From contig CALUKY010000008.1 in the NCBI GenBank assembly GCA_944321345.1, positions 1 to 64,000 of the forward strand: a DNA stretch of 64,000 bases, written 5' to 3'. Below the pieces are notes generated by a model that was not told where the DNA came from, ran no database searches, and worked only from the letters and a program-made list of their open reading frames with translations. The translations under genes and the position numbers were made by a program. Origin of the DNA: an uncultured Paraprevotella sp. Its GTDB lineage: Bacteria; Bacteroidota; Bacteroidia; Bacteroidales; Bacteroidaceae. Of the stretch, positions 8,660 to 17,900 are shown piece after piece; positions within the stretch are counted from its first letter, which is position 1; the number at the start of each line of letters is the position of its first letter.

Positions 8660-10255
8660 ATGAAATACCCGATAGGCATACAAAGTTTTGACCAGATTAT
8701 CGAAGACGGTTATGTATATGTTGACAAAACCGATCTGGTATATCGCTTGGCTACAGAAGGAAAAATATATTTCCTCAGTCGGCCACGCCGTTTCGGAAAG
8801 AGCCTGCTGGTCTCTACCTTGAAAAACTATTTCTTAGGACGGAAAGAATTGTTCAAGGGACTGAAGATCGACACATTAGAACAAGACTGGAAGGTCTATC
8901 CCGTGTTCCATATTGACTTCAATGCTACCAATTACACCAATCCCGGTGAACTGGAAAGAAAGTTAAGTTATTATATCACTACTTGGGCCGATCAGTATTC
9001 CTTGCCGGAAAGAAGCAAGACTTTGGGATTGGGCGATCTGTTTGCTGAAGTGCTCCGTGCGGCTCATGAGCAGAGTGGCCGCCGTGCCGTGGTACTTGTC
9101 GATGAATACGACAAACCGGTGCTGGATGTGCTGGATGTGGACAAGAATCTGGAGGAAGAGCACCGCAACATTCTGAAAAGTTTCTACTCGGTGTTCAAGG
9201 GAGCCGACGAGCATCTGCAGTTCGTATTCCTTACCGGAGTGACTAAGTTCTCACAGGTCAGCGTGTTCAGCGGTTTCAACCAACCGTTGGATATCAGTAT
9301 GCACAGCAAGTATGAAACGCTTTGCGGTATCTCTCAGGAGGAACTGAATGCGGTTTTTCGGGAACCGATTGAAGAAATGGCAGCAGTATACAGATGTTCC
9401 TATGAAGAAATAATGGCTCAGCTTAAGGCACAATACGACGGGTATCATTTCAGCGATCTCATGACGGATATCTATAACCCGTTCAGTCTGCTGAACGCAT
9501 TCGAGTCCCAGCGCATCAGCGACTTTTGGTTCAAAAGCGGAACACCGACTTATCTCATCCGCCTTCTTTCGCATACGGACGAGAATATGAGCGAGATTAC
9601 CGGAAAGTACTACACAGCTGAAGAATTCATTGACTATAAGGCCAATATAGAGCAACCTCTACCGATGATTTATCAAAGCGGATATCTCACCATAAAGGAT
9701 TTTGATTTCCGTCGTAACGCCTTCCTGCTTGACTATCCCAATAATGAAGTCAAAAAAGGATTTTTGTCTTTGATTGCAGGTAGTTACTTCAATACGCGCG
9801 AGAGTATTTACTCTTGGATACAGAATGCAGCCTTTCAGTTACAGGACGGAAACCTCGACGACTTCCGCAGCGGCCTGACCTCATTCCTAGCCAGTATCCC
9901 CTACACCATGCGCCGGAAGGAAAATGAACGTGAAAGAGAACGCTATTTCCACTACACGTTCTATCTCATCATGCGCCTGATCAGTGTCTACACCGTATAT
10001 ACAGAAAAGGTGCAGAGTCACGGACGTGTAGATTGCATTGTGGAGACAAACGATTATGTCTATATCTTCGAATTCAAACTCGACGGTACGGCTGACGAGG
10101 CCATGCGCCAGATTGAAGAGAAAGGCTATGCCCGCGAATATGAAGCGGACAAGCGGAAGATTTATCTTATCGGTGCCGTATTCTCTTCAGAAACCGGAAC
10201 AATTAAAGAATGGAAATCTATTCCTATGGGAAGCTCCATCACACACCCTCTCTAA
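8660..10255 (+). CDS. AAA-ATPase-like / PD-(D/E)XK nuclease family protein
   Basis: A 531-residue protein of the widespread Bacteroidetes family with an N-terminal AAA-ATPase_like domain and a C-terminal PDDEXK_9 (DUF1703) nuclease-like domain. Walker A is at 43-49 (RRFGKSL), Walker B at 144-151 (VVLVDEYD) and the sensor-like LTGVTKFS at 191-198. The nuclease motif is D458 followed by E471-F-K473 (IFEFK), with QIEEKGY at 485-491. Members are often multicopy in one genome; their role is not established, though mobility or defence has been suggested. The last nine or ten residues (MGSSITHPL) are read from the downstream 195-bp repeat in a different frame, so the native C-terminus just after KEWK appears to have been replaced. 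It has its own promoter. Confidence 0.9.
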   Translation: MKYPIGIQSFDQIIEDGYVYVDKTDLVYRLATEGKIYFLSRPRRFGKSLLVSTLKNYFLGRKELFKGLKIDTLEQDWKVYPVFHIDFNATNYTNPGELERKLSYYITTWADQYSLPERSKTLGLGDLFAEVLRAAHEQSGRRAVVLVDEYDKPVLDVLDVDKNLEEEHRNILKSFYSVFKGADEHLQFVFLTGVTKFSQVSVFSGFNQPLDISMHSKYETLCGISQEELNAVFREPIEEMAAVYRCSYEEIMAQLKAQYDGYHFSDLMTDIYNPFSLLNAFESQRISDFWFKSGTPTYLIRLLSHTDENMSEITGKYYTAEEFIDYKANIEQPLPMIYQSGYLTIKDFDFRRNAFLLDYPNNEVKKGFLSLIAGSYFNTRESIYSWIQNAAFQLQDGNLDDFRSGLTSFLASIPYTMRRKENERERERYFHYTFYLIMRLISVYTVYTEKVQSHGRVDCIVETNDYVYIFEFKLDGTADEAMRQIEEKGYAREYEADKRKIYLIGAVFSSETGTIKEWKSIPMGSSITHPL

Positions 10256-10418
10256 AAAAGAGATTTGTGATGCACTCTGGCCCGGAAAAGAAGATGCCAA
10301 TGATACCCTGTATACCCTTGTGCGGAGACTGAAACCGGTTATAGAACAACATACTGACCTGAAAATAGCCGCTGACAGATGTGGCAGATATATTCTGAAA
10401 ATCAAAGATATAGATTAA
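10224..10418 (+). pseudogene. 195-bp direct repeat, copy 2: orphan winged-helix 3' fragment
   Basis: A near-identical copy of 8310-8504 encoding the last 64 residues of the regulator (LWEAPSHTLSKKEICD to IKDID) with one Thr-to-Ala change (KITAD to KIAAD). The reading frame continues 5' into antisense-like ATPase sequence with no plausible start, so it is a truncated fragment. It lies directly upstream of the promoter of the outer-membrane protein gene, which is where the intact regulator would be expected in an uninterrupted locus. Confidence 0.85.
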
Positions 10419-10489
10419 TATCAGCAGAATATCAGGTAATTGTCAGGAAAATGTCAGTATCTGTTTTTGCTCTCCATAATAAAGTATTC

Positions 10490-10497
10490 TACATTTG
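10490..10497 (+). promoter_or_regulatory. -7 box of the outer-membrane beta-barrel gene
   Basis: TACATTTG, an exact TAnnTTTG match 37 bases before the ATG at 10527. Confidence 0.65.
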
Positions 10498-10526
10498 TTC
10501 TATAAACTTCAAAAATTACAGAACAA

Positions 10527-12842
10527 ATGAAGAATCTTTTTATCTCTTTCATGGTGTTTTTGATTTATGGCACACCATCATTAGCTGAAAAACTTACAGG
10601 AACTATCTGCAACGAAAACAACAAGCCTATTTCCGGAGCAAACGTATATATCAGCACTCCAAATGACGGCAAAATTGTAACCGACACACAAACAACGTCT
10701 AAAGGAGTCTTTACAATAAATGACATTGAAGCCGGAAAATATATCTTATCATGTTCGCATGTAGGGTATTCAGACTACACGGCAGAAATTCATATATCCC
10801 AAGGTCAAGACTTGATTTTGGGTACGCTTATGATGTACTCCAGAAATATTCAATTGGACGAAGTGTCTGTTACCGTCAATCGCAACGTATTTACTACTAA
10901 CAAGCAATCTCTTTACCCTTCCGAACAACAAATCAAATCGTCAGGAAGCGGATTGGATCTGCTGCAAAAGCTCCCGATTCCTTTACTGAACATTAACCCT
11001 ATCAATCGTACAATTTCTTCTTGGGATCCTTCCGGTGGTGTTGCGGTGCTGATCAATGACATACCTGCGGAAGCTAACGATGTTGCCATCATTGACCCGA
11101 AGACTATAAAACGTGTAGAGGTAATTCGCAAACCGGGTATGGAATATGGTCCCAATTTATCCATGGCTATTAATATTGTAGTAAAGAGAGCACAAGATGG
11201 AATAAGTCTGGGAGTAAATAGTACAAACTCAATGAAACTGACCAATGGATATAATAACCTGTTTGCTACATACAGTCATAAAGACTCACAATTAACCATC
11301 AATCAAAGCGAAAATTATCAGAACTACTCGAAACAAGGTTTTGAAGATCAGCGCCAATATCTCTTACCTACCGGCAACTGGCACACCGTAAACATAAAAA
11401 GCCTGTCTGCACGCACACGTTCTGCCACACACGGAACCACACTGAAATATAATCTTACCAAAGAAAACAATTTTGTATTGCAGCTACAAGGACAACTGAA
11501 TTTGCATCGTAGTCCCCAACAAGACCGTTCTTATCTTGTGAGCGAAACGGGAAAGGAGGATTACATCAACAACTCCTATGTTAAAGACCGGTATCAGTCA
11601 CCAGCACTGAACATATATTTTAAAAAATATCTGCCAAAGTACCAAAGCTTTATTTTCAATGTAGTAGGAACACATATCGGCTCCGACTATAATTATTTGT
11701 ATGAACAGGCGGACAACTCCTTTAATACAGGTTACAGTGTAACTGGAAAGAAATCTTCTGTAATCGGTGAGATGAAATATACCAAAGGATTCAATTGGGG
11801 TAATATTGTTTCCGGTGTACGTTCTTTTTATGGCAATACCCAAAACAGTTATGCAGGAAATACAAACACTGAAGCAGTGATGGAGAATGTCAATTCTAAC
11901 CTCTATGCTCAGGTAAATGCCCGTTGGAAACAAATTTCCGGTAGTGCTACTTTTTCGTTAGATGATCAGTTTTATACGCAACAAGACAACGAGTATCACA
12001 AGCAGACCTTTAGTCCACGTATCAATCTTAATTATTCGTTCAATCCGAATTTAAGTCTGGGTTACGGATTTAACCTGTCATCCCGTCTACCCTCTTTGTC
12101 TTCCTTGAATGATATTACCTTTCAAATAGACCAATGGGAGCGCCGTACAGGAAATCCTTACCTAAAACCTTTCAATCATATTGAAAACTCGTTGTCCGCG
12201 ACCTATTATAATTCAAAATTATATACGATGCTTAACGTGGTCTATGCGACCAACAAAAACGCAATCATGCCTTCGATTACCCGTACAGACACCGATGGAC
12301 AGATTTACTTTGATAATGAGGTAGAAAATCAACGCGATATGAAACAATTCGTATTGACAGCTTTTATGCGCTATGCATTTTTGAATAACAAACTCATTGT
12401 GAGCGGCACTGGAAGCTACAATTTCTATCATGCTGACAGTGAATTCTATTCTAACAAACGCGGATTCTTTTTCGGCAATCTCAGAGCAGAAGGTTATCTT
12501 GACAAGTTCTATCTTGCAGCAAGTGTTCAAAGCCGCTACAATTCTCTTTTTGCGGAAACCATCTGGTATAACGAATACTCCAGCTCACTCAGTGCAACTT
12601 ACAGCTGGAAGAACCTTCGCATAGGCTTGACATGGGAGAACCCGTTACAACGGAACGGCACGAACAATCGTGTGGAAACAATTAACCATGTGATACAAAA
12701 GCAGGTCCGCCAATGTAATCCCGAAGCAGGCAACAATATTCTGCTTACGATATCATGGAATTGGAATCATGGTTTTAAAGCTAAAATACAGGATGCAGAA
12801 CTGAACAATAAGGACTCCGATGCTGGTATCCTGAAACAGTAA
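10527..12842 (+). CDS. outer-membrane beta-barrel protein, TonB-receptor-like
   Basis: A 771-residue outer-membrane protein. Residues 1-20 are a signal peptide (cleavage near SLA-EK). Residues 22-105 form a carboxypeptidase-regulatory-like beta-sandwich (GTICNENNKPISGANVYIS, GKYILSCSHVGY). Residues 110-230 form a TonB plug-like domain ending VEVIRKPGMEYG, and the rest is barrel of the outer-membrane beta-barrel type 3 family. It lacks a SusD partner. In this family the ligand is usually unknown; peptides and metal complexes are candidates. It follows the regulator fragment and precedes an aspartic-protease-like gene by 72 bases, likely one transcript. The lower GC content than the housekeeping genes suggests acquisition. 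Confidence 0.85.
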   Translation: MKNLFISFMVFLIYGTPSLAEKLTGTICNENNKPISGANVYISTPNDGKIVTDTQTTSKGVFTINDIEAGKYILSCSHVGYSDYTAEIHISQGQDLILGTLMMYSRNIQLDEVSVTVNRNVFTTNKQSLYPSEQQIKSSGSGLDLLQKLPIPLLNINPINRTISSWDPSGGVAVLINDIPAEANDVAIIDPKTIKRVEVIRKPGMEYGPNLSMAINIVVKRAQDGISLGVNSTNSMKLTNGYNNLFATYSHKDSQLTINQSENYQNYSKQGFEDQRQYLLPTGNWHTVNIKSLSARTRSATHGTTLKYNLTKENNFVLQLQGQLNLHRSPQQDRSYLVSETGKEDYINNSYVKDRYQSPALNIYFKKYLPKYQSFIFNVVGTHIGSDYNYLYEQADNSFNTGYSVTGKKSSVIGEMKYTKGFNWGNIVSGVRSFYGNTQNSYAGNTNTEAVMENVNSNLYAQVNARWKQISGSATFSLDDQFYTQQDNEYHKQTFSPRINLNYSFNPNLSLGYGFNLSSRLPSLSSLNDITFQIDQWERRTGNPYLKPFNHIENSLSATYYNSKLYTMLNVVYATNKNAIMPSITRTDTDGQIYFDNEVENQRDMKQFVLTAFMRYAFLNNKLIVSGTGSYNFYHADSEFYSNKRGFFFGNLRAEGYLDKFYLAASVQSRYNSLFAETIWYNEYSSSLSATYSWKNLRIGLTWENPLQRNGTNNRVETINHVIQKQVRQCNPEAGNNILLTISWNWNHGFKAKIQDAELNNKDSDAGILKQ

Positions 12843-12914
12843 TTTTCCTATATTCTTGTCTATATATCAAAAACACCTAAACAAACAATCAAAAAAATAA
12901 AAACCCTATTTGTT

Positions 12915-14291
12915 ATGAGAAACTTAGAAACTATTTTTTCACAACTTCGCAATACCATATGCGAAACATCAACTTTAGCCCAACAAACAATCCAAAGTAT
13001 CTTGAGGCAATTCAGAAAACCGTATCATCGTATGGAACATAAACATTGGGGAATTTATCTTCTGTGCTCATTGGCAGTATTACATATTAGCTGTGATAAT
13101 GCTAATAAAGTTGAAGAAAAACATATACCTTTTGAATTTGGCGAAGAGGCTCCAAGACTTTTAATACCCGTTACGTTGCAGGACAGCATTCCTGCTAAAT
13201 TAGTTCTTGACACAGGTATTGGGGGGACTCCACTTTTAGACTCAGCGTTTGTTTCTCAGCATCCTTCATTAGTACCAGAAGATATACCCTCACGAGAATG
13301 CGTATCCAGTTCGGCCTGGAATCCTACTTATACGACAAAAATCACATCGTATTATGCCCCCCTTAAGTTGAAGTTGGGCGAGAGTCCCATGGATTTTGGT
13401 AATTGGGGCGTTGGCAACTATCGTAAACTTGTTAATGAAAACGATGCGGATGGAATTACGGGAATTCCCAGTGCTGACAGTACAAAGGTTTGGGAACTCA
13501 ATTTCGAGAACAACTACATAACCATACAAGAAGCGGACAGCTTTAAGATGCCAAAAGGATATATGCAGTTTTCGATGAAAGTGGTCACTTATCCGGCAGG
13601 AGGTATGACTATCCATGTTAATCTTCCGCTGAAAGTACAAACCTCTGACGGAGATACGGTGACGATATACCGCGATTTCTTTGTTGATACCGGTGCGTGG
13701 AACGACATTATTCTTACATCTGAAGCTTCCGAACTTGCATTTTTTGACAACAAGAAAGATGCGGTATGGATTGCTACACCTTATAACGGACTGTACACAA
13801 GAAATCATGAGGTAAAAGTAAGTCTGGGAGAGTATGAGGATGATTCGTTCCGTGTGACTACATATGACCATAAGCATAAGACTACTGTATCCAGTCGTTA
13901 CCTTATAGGACTGAACTTTTTGAAGCATTTTAATGTTTATTTTGATTTTCAGAGGAAGGTGATGGGATTGAAACCTATTTCGAATTTTGAAAGAATCATA
14001 GACAAGCATGCAAGACGCTATCATATGGGATTCAATATGGAAATTATAACCAAGCAACAACGTTTCATTGTTGAGACCATTGCCGACAACAAGGAGAACA
14101 ACTACTATACAGCGGGTTTACGTGTAGGCGATGAAATTATTTCCGCAAATGGAATCTTATGGAAGGATATCACACCGGAACAAAAAGAAACATTGTACCA
14201 AGGGGACTTCATCAGATTTAAGATCATCCGGGACGGAAAGAACATGGAAATCCCGGTTCCTGTAAACAAGAATGAGCCTATCGGGTATTAA
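12915..14291 (+). CDS. aspartic-protease-like protein with PDZ domain, probable envelope lipoprotein
   Basis: A 458-residue protein with two aspartic-protease signatures, LVLDTGIGGTP (D99) and FFVDTGAWND (D258), so the two lobes of a pepsin-like fold appear to be in one chain. A C-terminal PDZ domain spans about 375-455 (AGLRVGDEIISANG). An internal ATG at 13032 begins MEHKHWGIYLLCSLAVLHISCDN, a hydrophobic segment ending in Cys like a lipoprotein signal, although the residue three before Cys is His rather than Leu/Val/Ile. The longer start adds 39 residues with no signal character, so the true start may be 13032 (419 residues). It probably acts in the periplasm or at the cell surface, cleaving or binding peptides related to the barrel protein upstream. 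Confidence 0.8.
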   Translation: MRNLETIFSQLRNTICETSTLAQQTIQSILRQFRKPYHRMEHKHWGIYLLCSLAVLHISCDNANKVEEKHIPFEFGEEAPRLLIPVTLQDSIPAKLVLDTGIGGTPLLDSAFVSQHPSLVPEDIPSRECVSSSAWNPTYTTKITSYYAPLKLKLGESPMDFGNWGVGNYRKLVNENDADGITGIPSADSTKVWELNFENNYITIQEADSFKMPKGYMQFSMKVVTYPAGGMTIHVNLPLKVQTSDGDTVTIYRDFFVDTGAWNDIILTSEASELAFFDNKKDAVWIATPYNGLYTRNHEVKVSLGEYEDDSFRVTTYDHKHKTTVSSRYLIGLNFLKHFNVYFDFQRKVMGLKPISNFERIIDKHARRYHMGFNMEIITKQQRFIVETIADNKENNYYTAGLRVGDEIISANGILWKDITPEQKETLYQGDFIRFKIIRDGKNMEIPVPVNKNEPIGY

Positions 14292-14300
14292 TAACATTAT

Positions 14301-14344
14301 AAAGTGCCCCCAAAAAGTTAAGCATAAACTTTTGGGGGCACTTT
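14301..14344. terminator. long hairpin after the protease gene
   Basis: Arms AAAGTGCCCCCAAAAAGTT and its near-perfect complement enclose a 7-base loop. It can terminate transcription of the preceding gene. The arm sequence also resembles terminal inverted repeats of IS3/IS150-group elements (TGnnCCCCnAAAAGTT), so it may be two abutted element ends or a small palindromic remnant. Confidence 0.6.
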
Positions 14345-14358
14345 ACTAGCCAAACAGC

Positions 14359-14538
14359 TCATTTCTTCTTATTGAAGTCCGGCAGAATACAATCATACAC
14401 ATTTTGCCAACAAGAACTATATCGGAGAGGATTCATCTCTTCAGCATGCCACAGAATCCGAACAAGCTTTCCTGCCTTAAAGCTCAATAATACCTCCGAA
14501 TTAACTTCTCTGAAGGGACTTGTCAAGTGAAGCGTGGC
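14359..14538 (-). pseudogene. 59-codon C-terminal remnant of an unrecognised protein
   Basis: On the minus strand the frame is open from just after a TAA to TGA at 14359-14361 and reads ...LVRILWHAEEMNPLRYSSCW and ...VYDCILPDFNKKK. No start with a ribosome site is visible. A shorter, related reading (YSFCRQKVYDYILPDNSKKK) occurs at 19956-20028, which shows that the frame was once coding and was copied. I do not recognise the family; a mobile-element protein is possible. Confidence 0.5.
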
Positions 14539-14566
14539 TTATGGCGTAATATATTTTATTACCTCC

Positions 14567-14622
14567 TTGTTCATTCATATCTTATTGTTCATTTATAATG
14601 AACATCACTAAAAAATGAACAA
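14567..14622. promoter_or_regulatory. nested palindromic GTTCATT array (candidate operator)
   Basis: A central dyad GTTCATT-tat-AATGAAC (14587-14603) is framed symmetrically by an outer pair TTGTTCATT (14567-14575) and AATGAACAA (14614-14622). Four half-sites in mirror order suggest cooperative binding of a dimeric regulator. No intact gene starts immediately next to it. Confidence 0.5.
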
Positions 14623-14788
14623 ATTATGATATTGACAGAACGCGAGACATTGAATCTGGCTGCATATTGCTGCTTTCCAAAAAAGCCGTGTATCAATGTT
14701 TCACGAACGATTGACACACAGCTTGCATAGTTCTGAATTCGTCGAACTCACGTTATTTAAGTATTAAAAAGATTGACAGAGTCAGATC

Positions 14789-14932
14789 TTAATTCCATAT
14801 ATTCTCATATATCAGTTCGTTGGAAAACTGATCACTTCCTTCTGAACCTGATACAGGCAGGCTCATAGAACAAATATCTGTTTCGCAATATGCTATAAGC
14901 TCCATTCGTGGAGTCATATATTCTTTTTTCAT
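14789..14932 (-). CDS. 47-residue small protein downstream of the large secreted protein
   Basis: ATG at 14932 to TAA at 14789-14791, 47 residues beginning MKKEYMTPRMELIAYCETDI and ending in an acidic-aromatic tail (YENIWN). Bacteroides genomes often carry such MKKEYxxPxME ORFs after large secreted or surface proteins. Their function is unknown to me. It starts 10 bases after the stop of the 1531-residue gene, so it is probably cotranscribed with it. A decayed copy of its 3' half is found at 19862-19935. Confidence 0.65.
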   Translation of the reverse strand: MKKEYMTPRMELIAYCETDICSMSLPVSGSEGSDQFSNELIYENIWN

Positions 14933-14942
14933 ATTATAATAA

Positions 14943-17900
14943 TTATTTGATTACTAATTTCTTACCATTTACTATATATACACCTGGACGCTTCATATCT
15001 GTTACCCGACGACCACTCAAATCATATATTTCAACATCATTTCCACCGAAGAGTTCATCTATACCAGTTACAGTTGAATCATCCCAAACTACACCACGAA
15101 TCTGTTTTCCTACAGGTAAATCAAGATAAGCCTTAAAGGCATTCAGAAGATTTCCGGAATACTTGAAGAAACCAAGCTGATTATCCACAATCTGCAAAGT
15201 ATAGGGATTCATTTCTTCACTTATTGACTTATCTGCAAAGATACCTCGTAAATCATTCTGCATAGAAATATTGTTTTCCGCATATCCGTCATACAGCAAT
15301 TGGTAGTTGCCTGGCATTCCTTTTATAATTACTGGGACAGCAGGAGGAACAATATCACCTTCCAACTTAGACATCTTTAACCAGCCATCTTCAATTCTTC
15401 CAACATAAGCCTCCATTCCATCTGTGAGTTTTACCGCAACAGGCAAGTAAAGAGTTGTATAACCATTATCTTCATAATTGCGTAACTCCACATTAAAGGC
15501 TGGAATATATTTATCGGAAACGTCCTCTACATACCAGTAACTATTATCTCCCGAATCATAAGATTCTTCTGATAAATAATAACCACGTCCTGTTAAATAA
15601 GAATTGTCAGGAGATACAATCTGCATAAGACCAAGTTTACCAAATACTTCTCTAAAGAAATACTCAGTACCAGTTGATTTATTCGCATAAGCAGCCCCAT
15701 TTAACTGCAAATGCATCATACTACCAGTTAAATGTCTGTCATTTCCATAATAGAATGTTGAACTTTCTATAGATGGAGAATCTGACAAAGTTAGATAATT
15801 ACCATCCGTATACGACTGCAAATATAATCCACTCTCCGAATTTTTAAAACGGTAAGCACGTCCCGATGTTGGTAAGTTTAAACGTAATGCTTCTCGTAAA
15901 CTCTTCAAACTATCTGCCATTTCATAAGCATTATCATCATCTATTGCATTCGGCCAAATTCGTGCAGTCTTGGTATATGTCTCGGCAAAATGGACAGTAT
16001 CAGTATATTGTCCTATTTTATCACCTAAATAACACAAATAGGTGGCACTACGATTTAATTCAGATAACAAATAATCTGAACCAATTAAACTCATGTTCGC
16101 ATAAGGAATAACTATAGACTTAGATTTAATCTCACTAGATACGACCCTATCTGGAACAAAATATACAAAATTATAGTTGTTATAAACATCTCCACTATAT
16201 TCGTTAGTAAACGATTGTGGCAAACCTTCACTCAACAAATAAGCATCTTCTGGAATTACAGAAGGAACAAGACTACCAGTTACCCCATTAACAGTTTTTT
16301 GGGCAGAAAAATCAACATTCATAGCTACCTGCAGTTTTAAAATAATACTATCATTGTCAGAAGCACTACTCATATTATTTCCTGGGATATAAAAGAATGG
16401 TTCACAAGCCCTCAAACAACTATTATTTTCCTTTGGAGATAACACAACCCCCATTTTACCCGTTTGAGTGATCTCATATGCAGCATTACCCAAAGAAGAG
16501 TCATCCGTTATTTTCTGTAATCCTACAGGAAAGTAACAAGGAAGTAATCTTCCTGAAGGTACTTTATCATAATTAATAATAGGAAACTCATAATCTCCAA
16601 CTAAAACTCCACTTTCTGTACAGTCTGTTGTATAAATATCCCAACAAGATCCTCCATCTAAATTACAATTATTCCAATAAACAACTTTCTGACCCAATGT
16701 CTGAGCATGCAACGGATACAGATATTCTCCATTAACATTGTAAGCATCTAAAATAAAAGAACCATAACCGATTTCACGAAGAGTAAAAAAATTGGGATTT
16801 AAACTAAGAGAAGCGCTATTACTATAAATATTCTCTCTAACAGCAGCACACGAAACGAACAGGCCAGTTGCTTTATTCTGAATAGCATAAGACGTATCAT
16901 TAACTTGAATAAAACGCCAAGTAGCATAATCCATGTCAGTAATCCCATTACGAAGCATATCAGCTTTAGTTCCAAAACGTAGTTCTGCATTATTCACAAC
17001 TCCATCTAATGATTTTACATACATCATTCCACGACGAATATAATATCCATCATCAGTCTGATGTTTATCTTGCTCCGTTCCAGTTATATCATAAAACCTT
17101 TGGTTTATAGAGATATAATACCAAACACCCGTTTTTTCAGAGTCTGCAGCTTGAATCCATCGTTGTTTTTCTCTAAAATCGCGATAATATCCCTTAAGAT
17201 CCCTTAAAATTAAATCAATATCTAACTGAGAGAAACTATTATTAAGCTCCATATTTCGAATACTGCTCTCGACTGATTCAATCTGACTATGCATTTTTTG
17301 TATATCAGCCTCTTTATATGTTCCTGGATCTGGGTATATTTCAATTCTGCCATCTGACATATTTTCACTGACAGTCATTGCAAAATAATCCTTTACGTCT
17401 TGTAAATAAGTCTTTAATTCAGTTGCATCTGGAAAGATTTTTTCATATTCTTCATAAGCCTTCTGTAATTGAATATAGGCTAGAAAAATATCATTTAATG
17501 TTGACAAACTGTCTTTTAAAACAGTTCTTGCCTCCAATATACTTCTATTTAAAGATGTAGCATACTCCTTAATATCACTTCTATAAATTAAAGAATTTGA
17601 TTCTATTTTAGCATCCTGAAAATGGAAACCGGCAAAATGTGTAAACCCGTTTTCTGATTTCCAAGTAACACGTACATATTGGTACTTTCCACCTAATTCA
17701 AACATATCAGACTGATAAGCCAAACTTGCATCATCATAGGAATAAATACTTGCAGGCAATCCAGTGATAGCACCAACATCAACCCATTCCCCACTGGTTG
17801 TATCATTTGTTACTTGAAAATAAATTTCTGTAGCTTGAGAAATATTTCTTCTACGAAGGATAGAAACAGCAAATGACTCAACAGCTTTATTCAATTTAAA

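Noticed and set aside
10038-10418. 126-codon ORF ending in the winged-helix domain
   Set aside because: Its first half is an out-of-frame reading of the ATPase gene. Only the last 64 codons (the repeat) are meaningful, and these are listed as a fragment.
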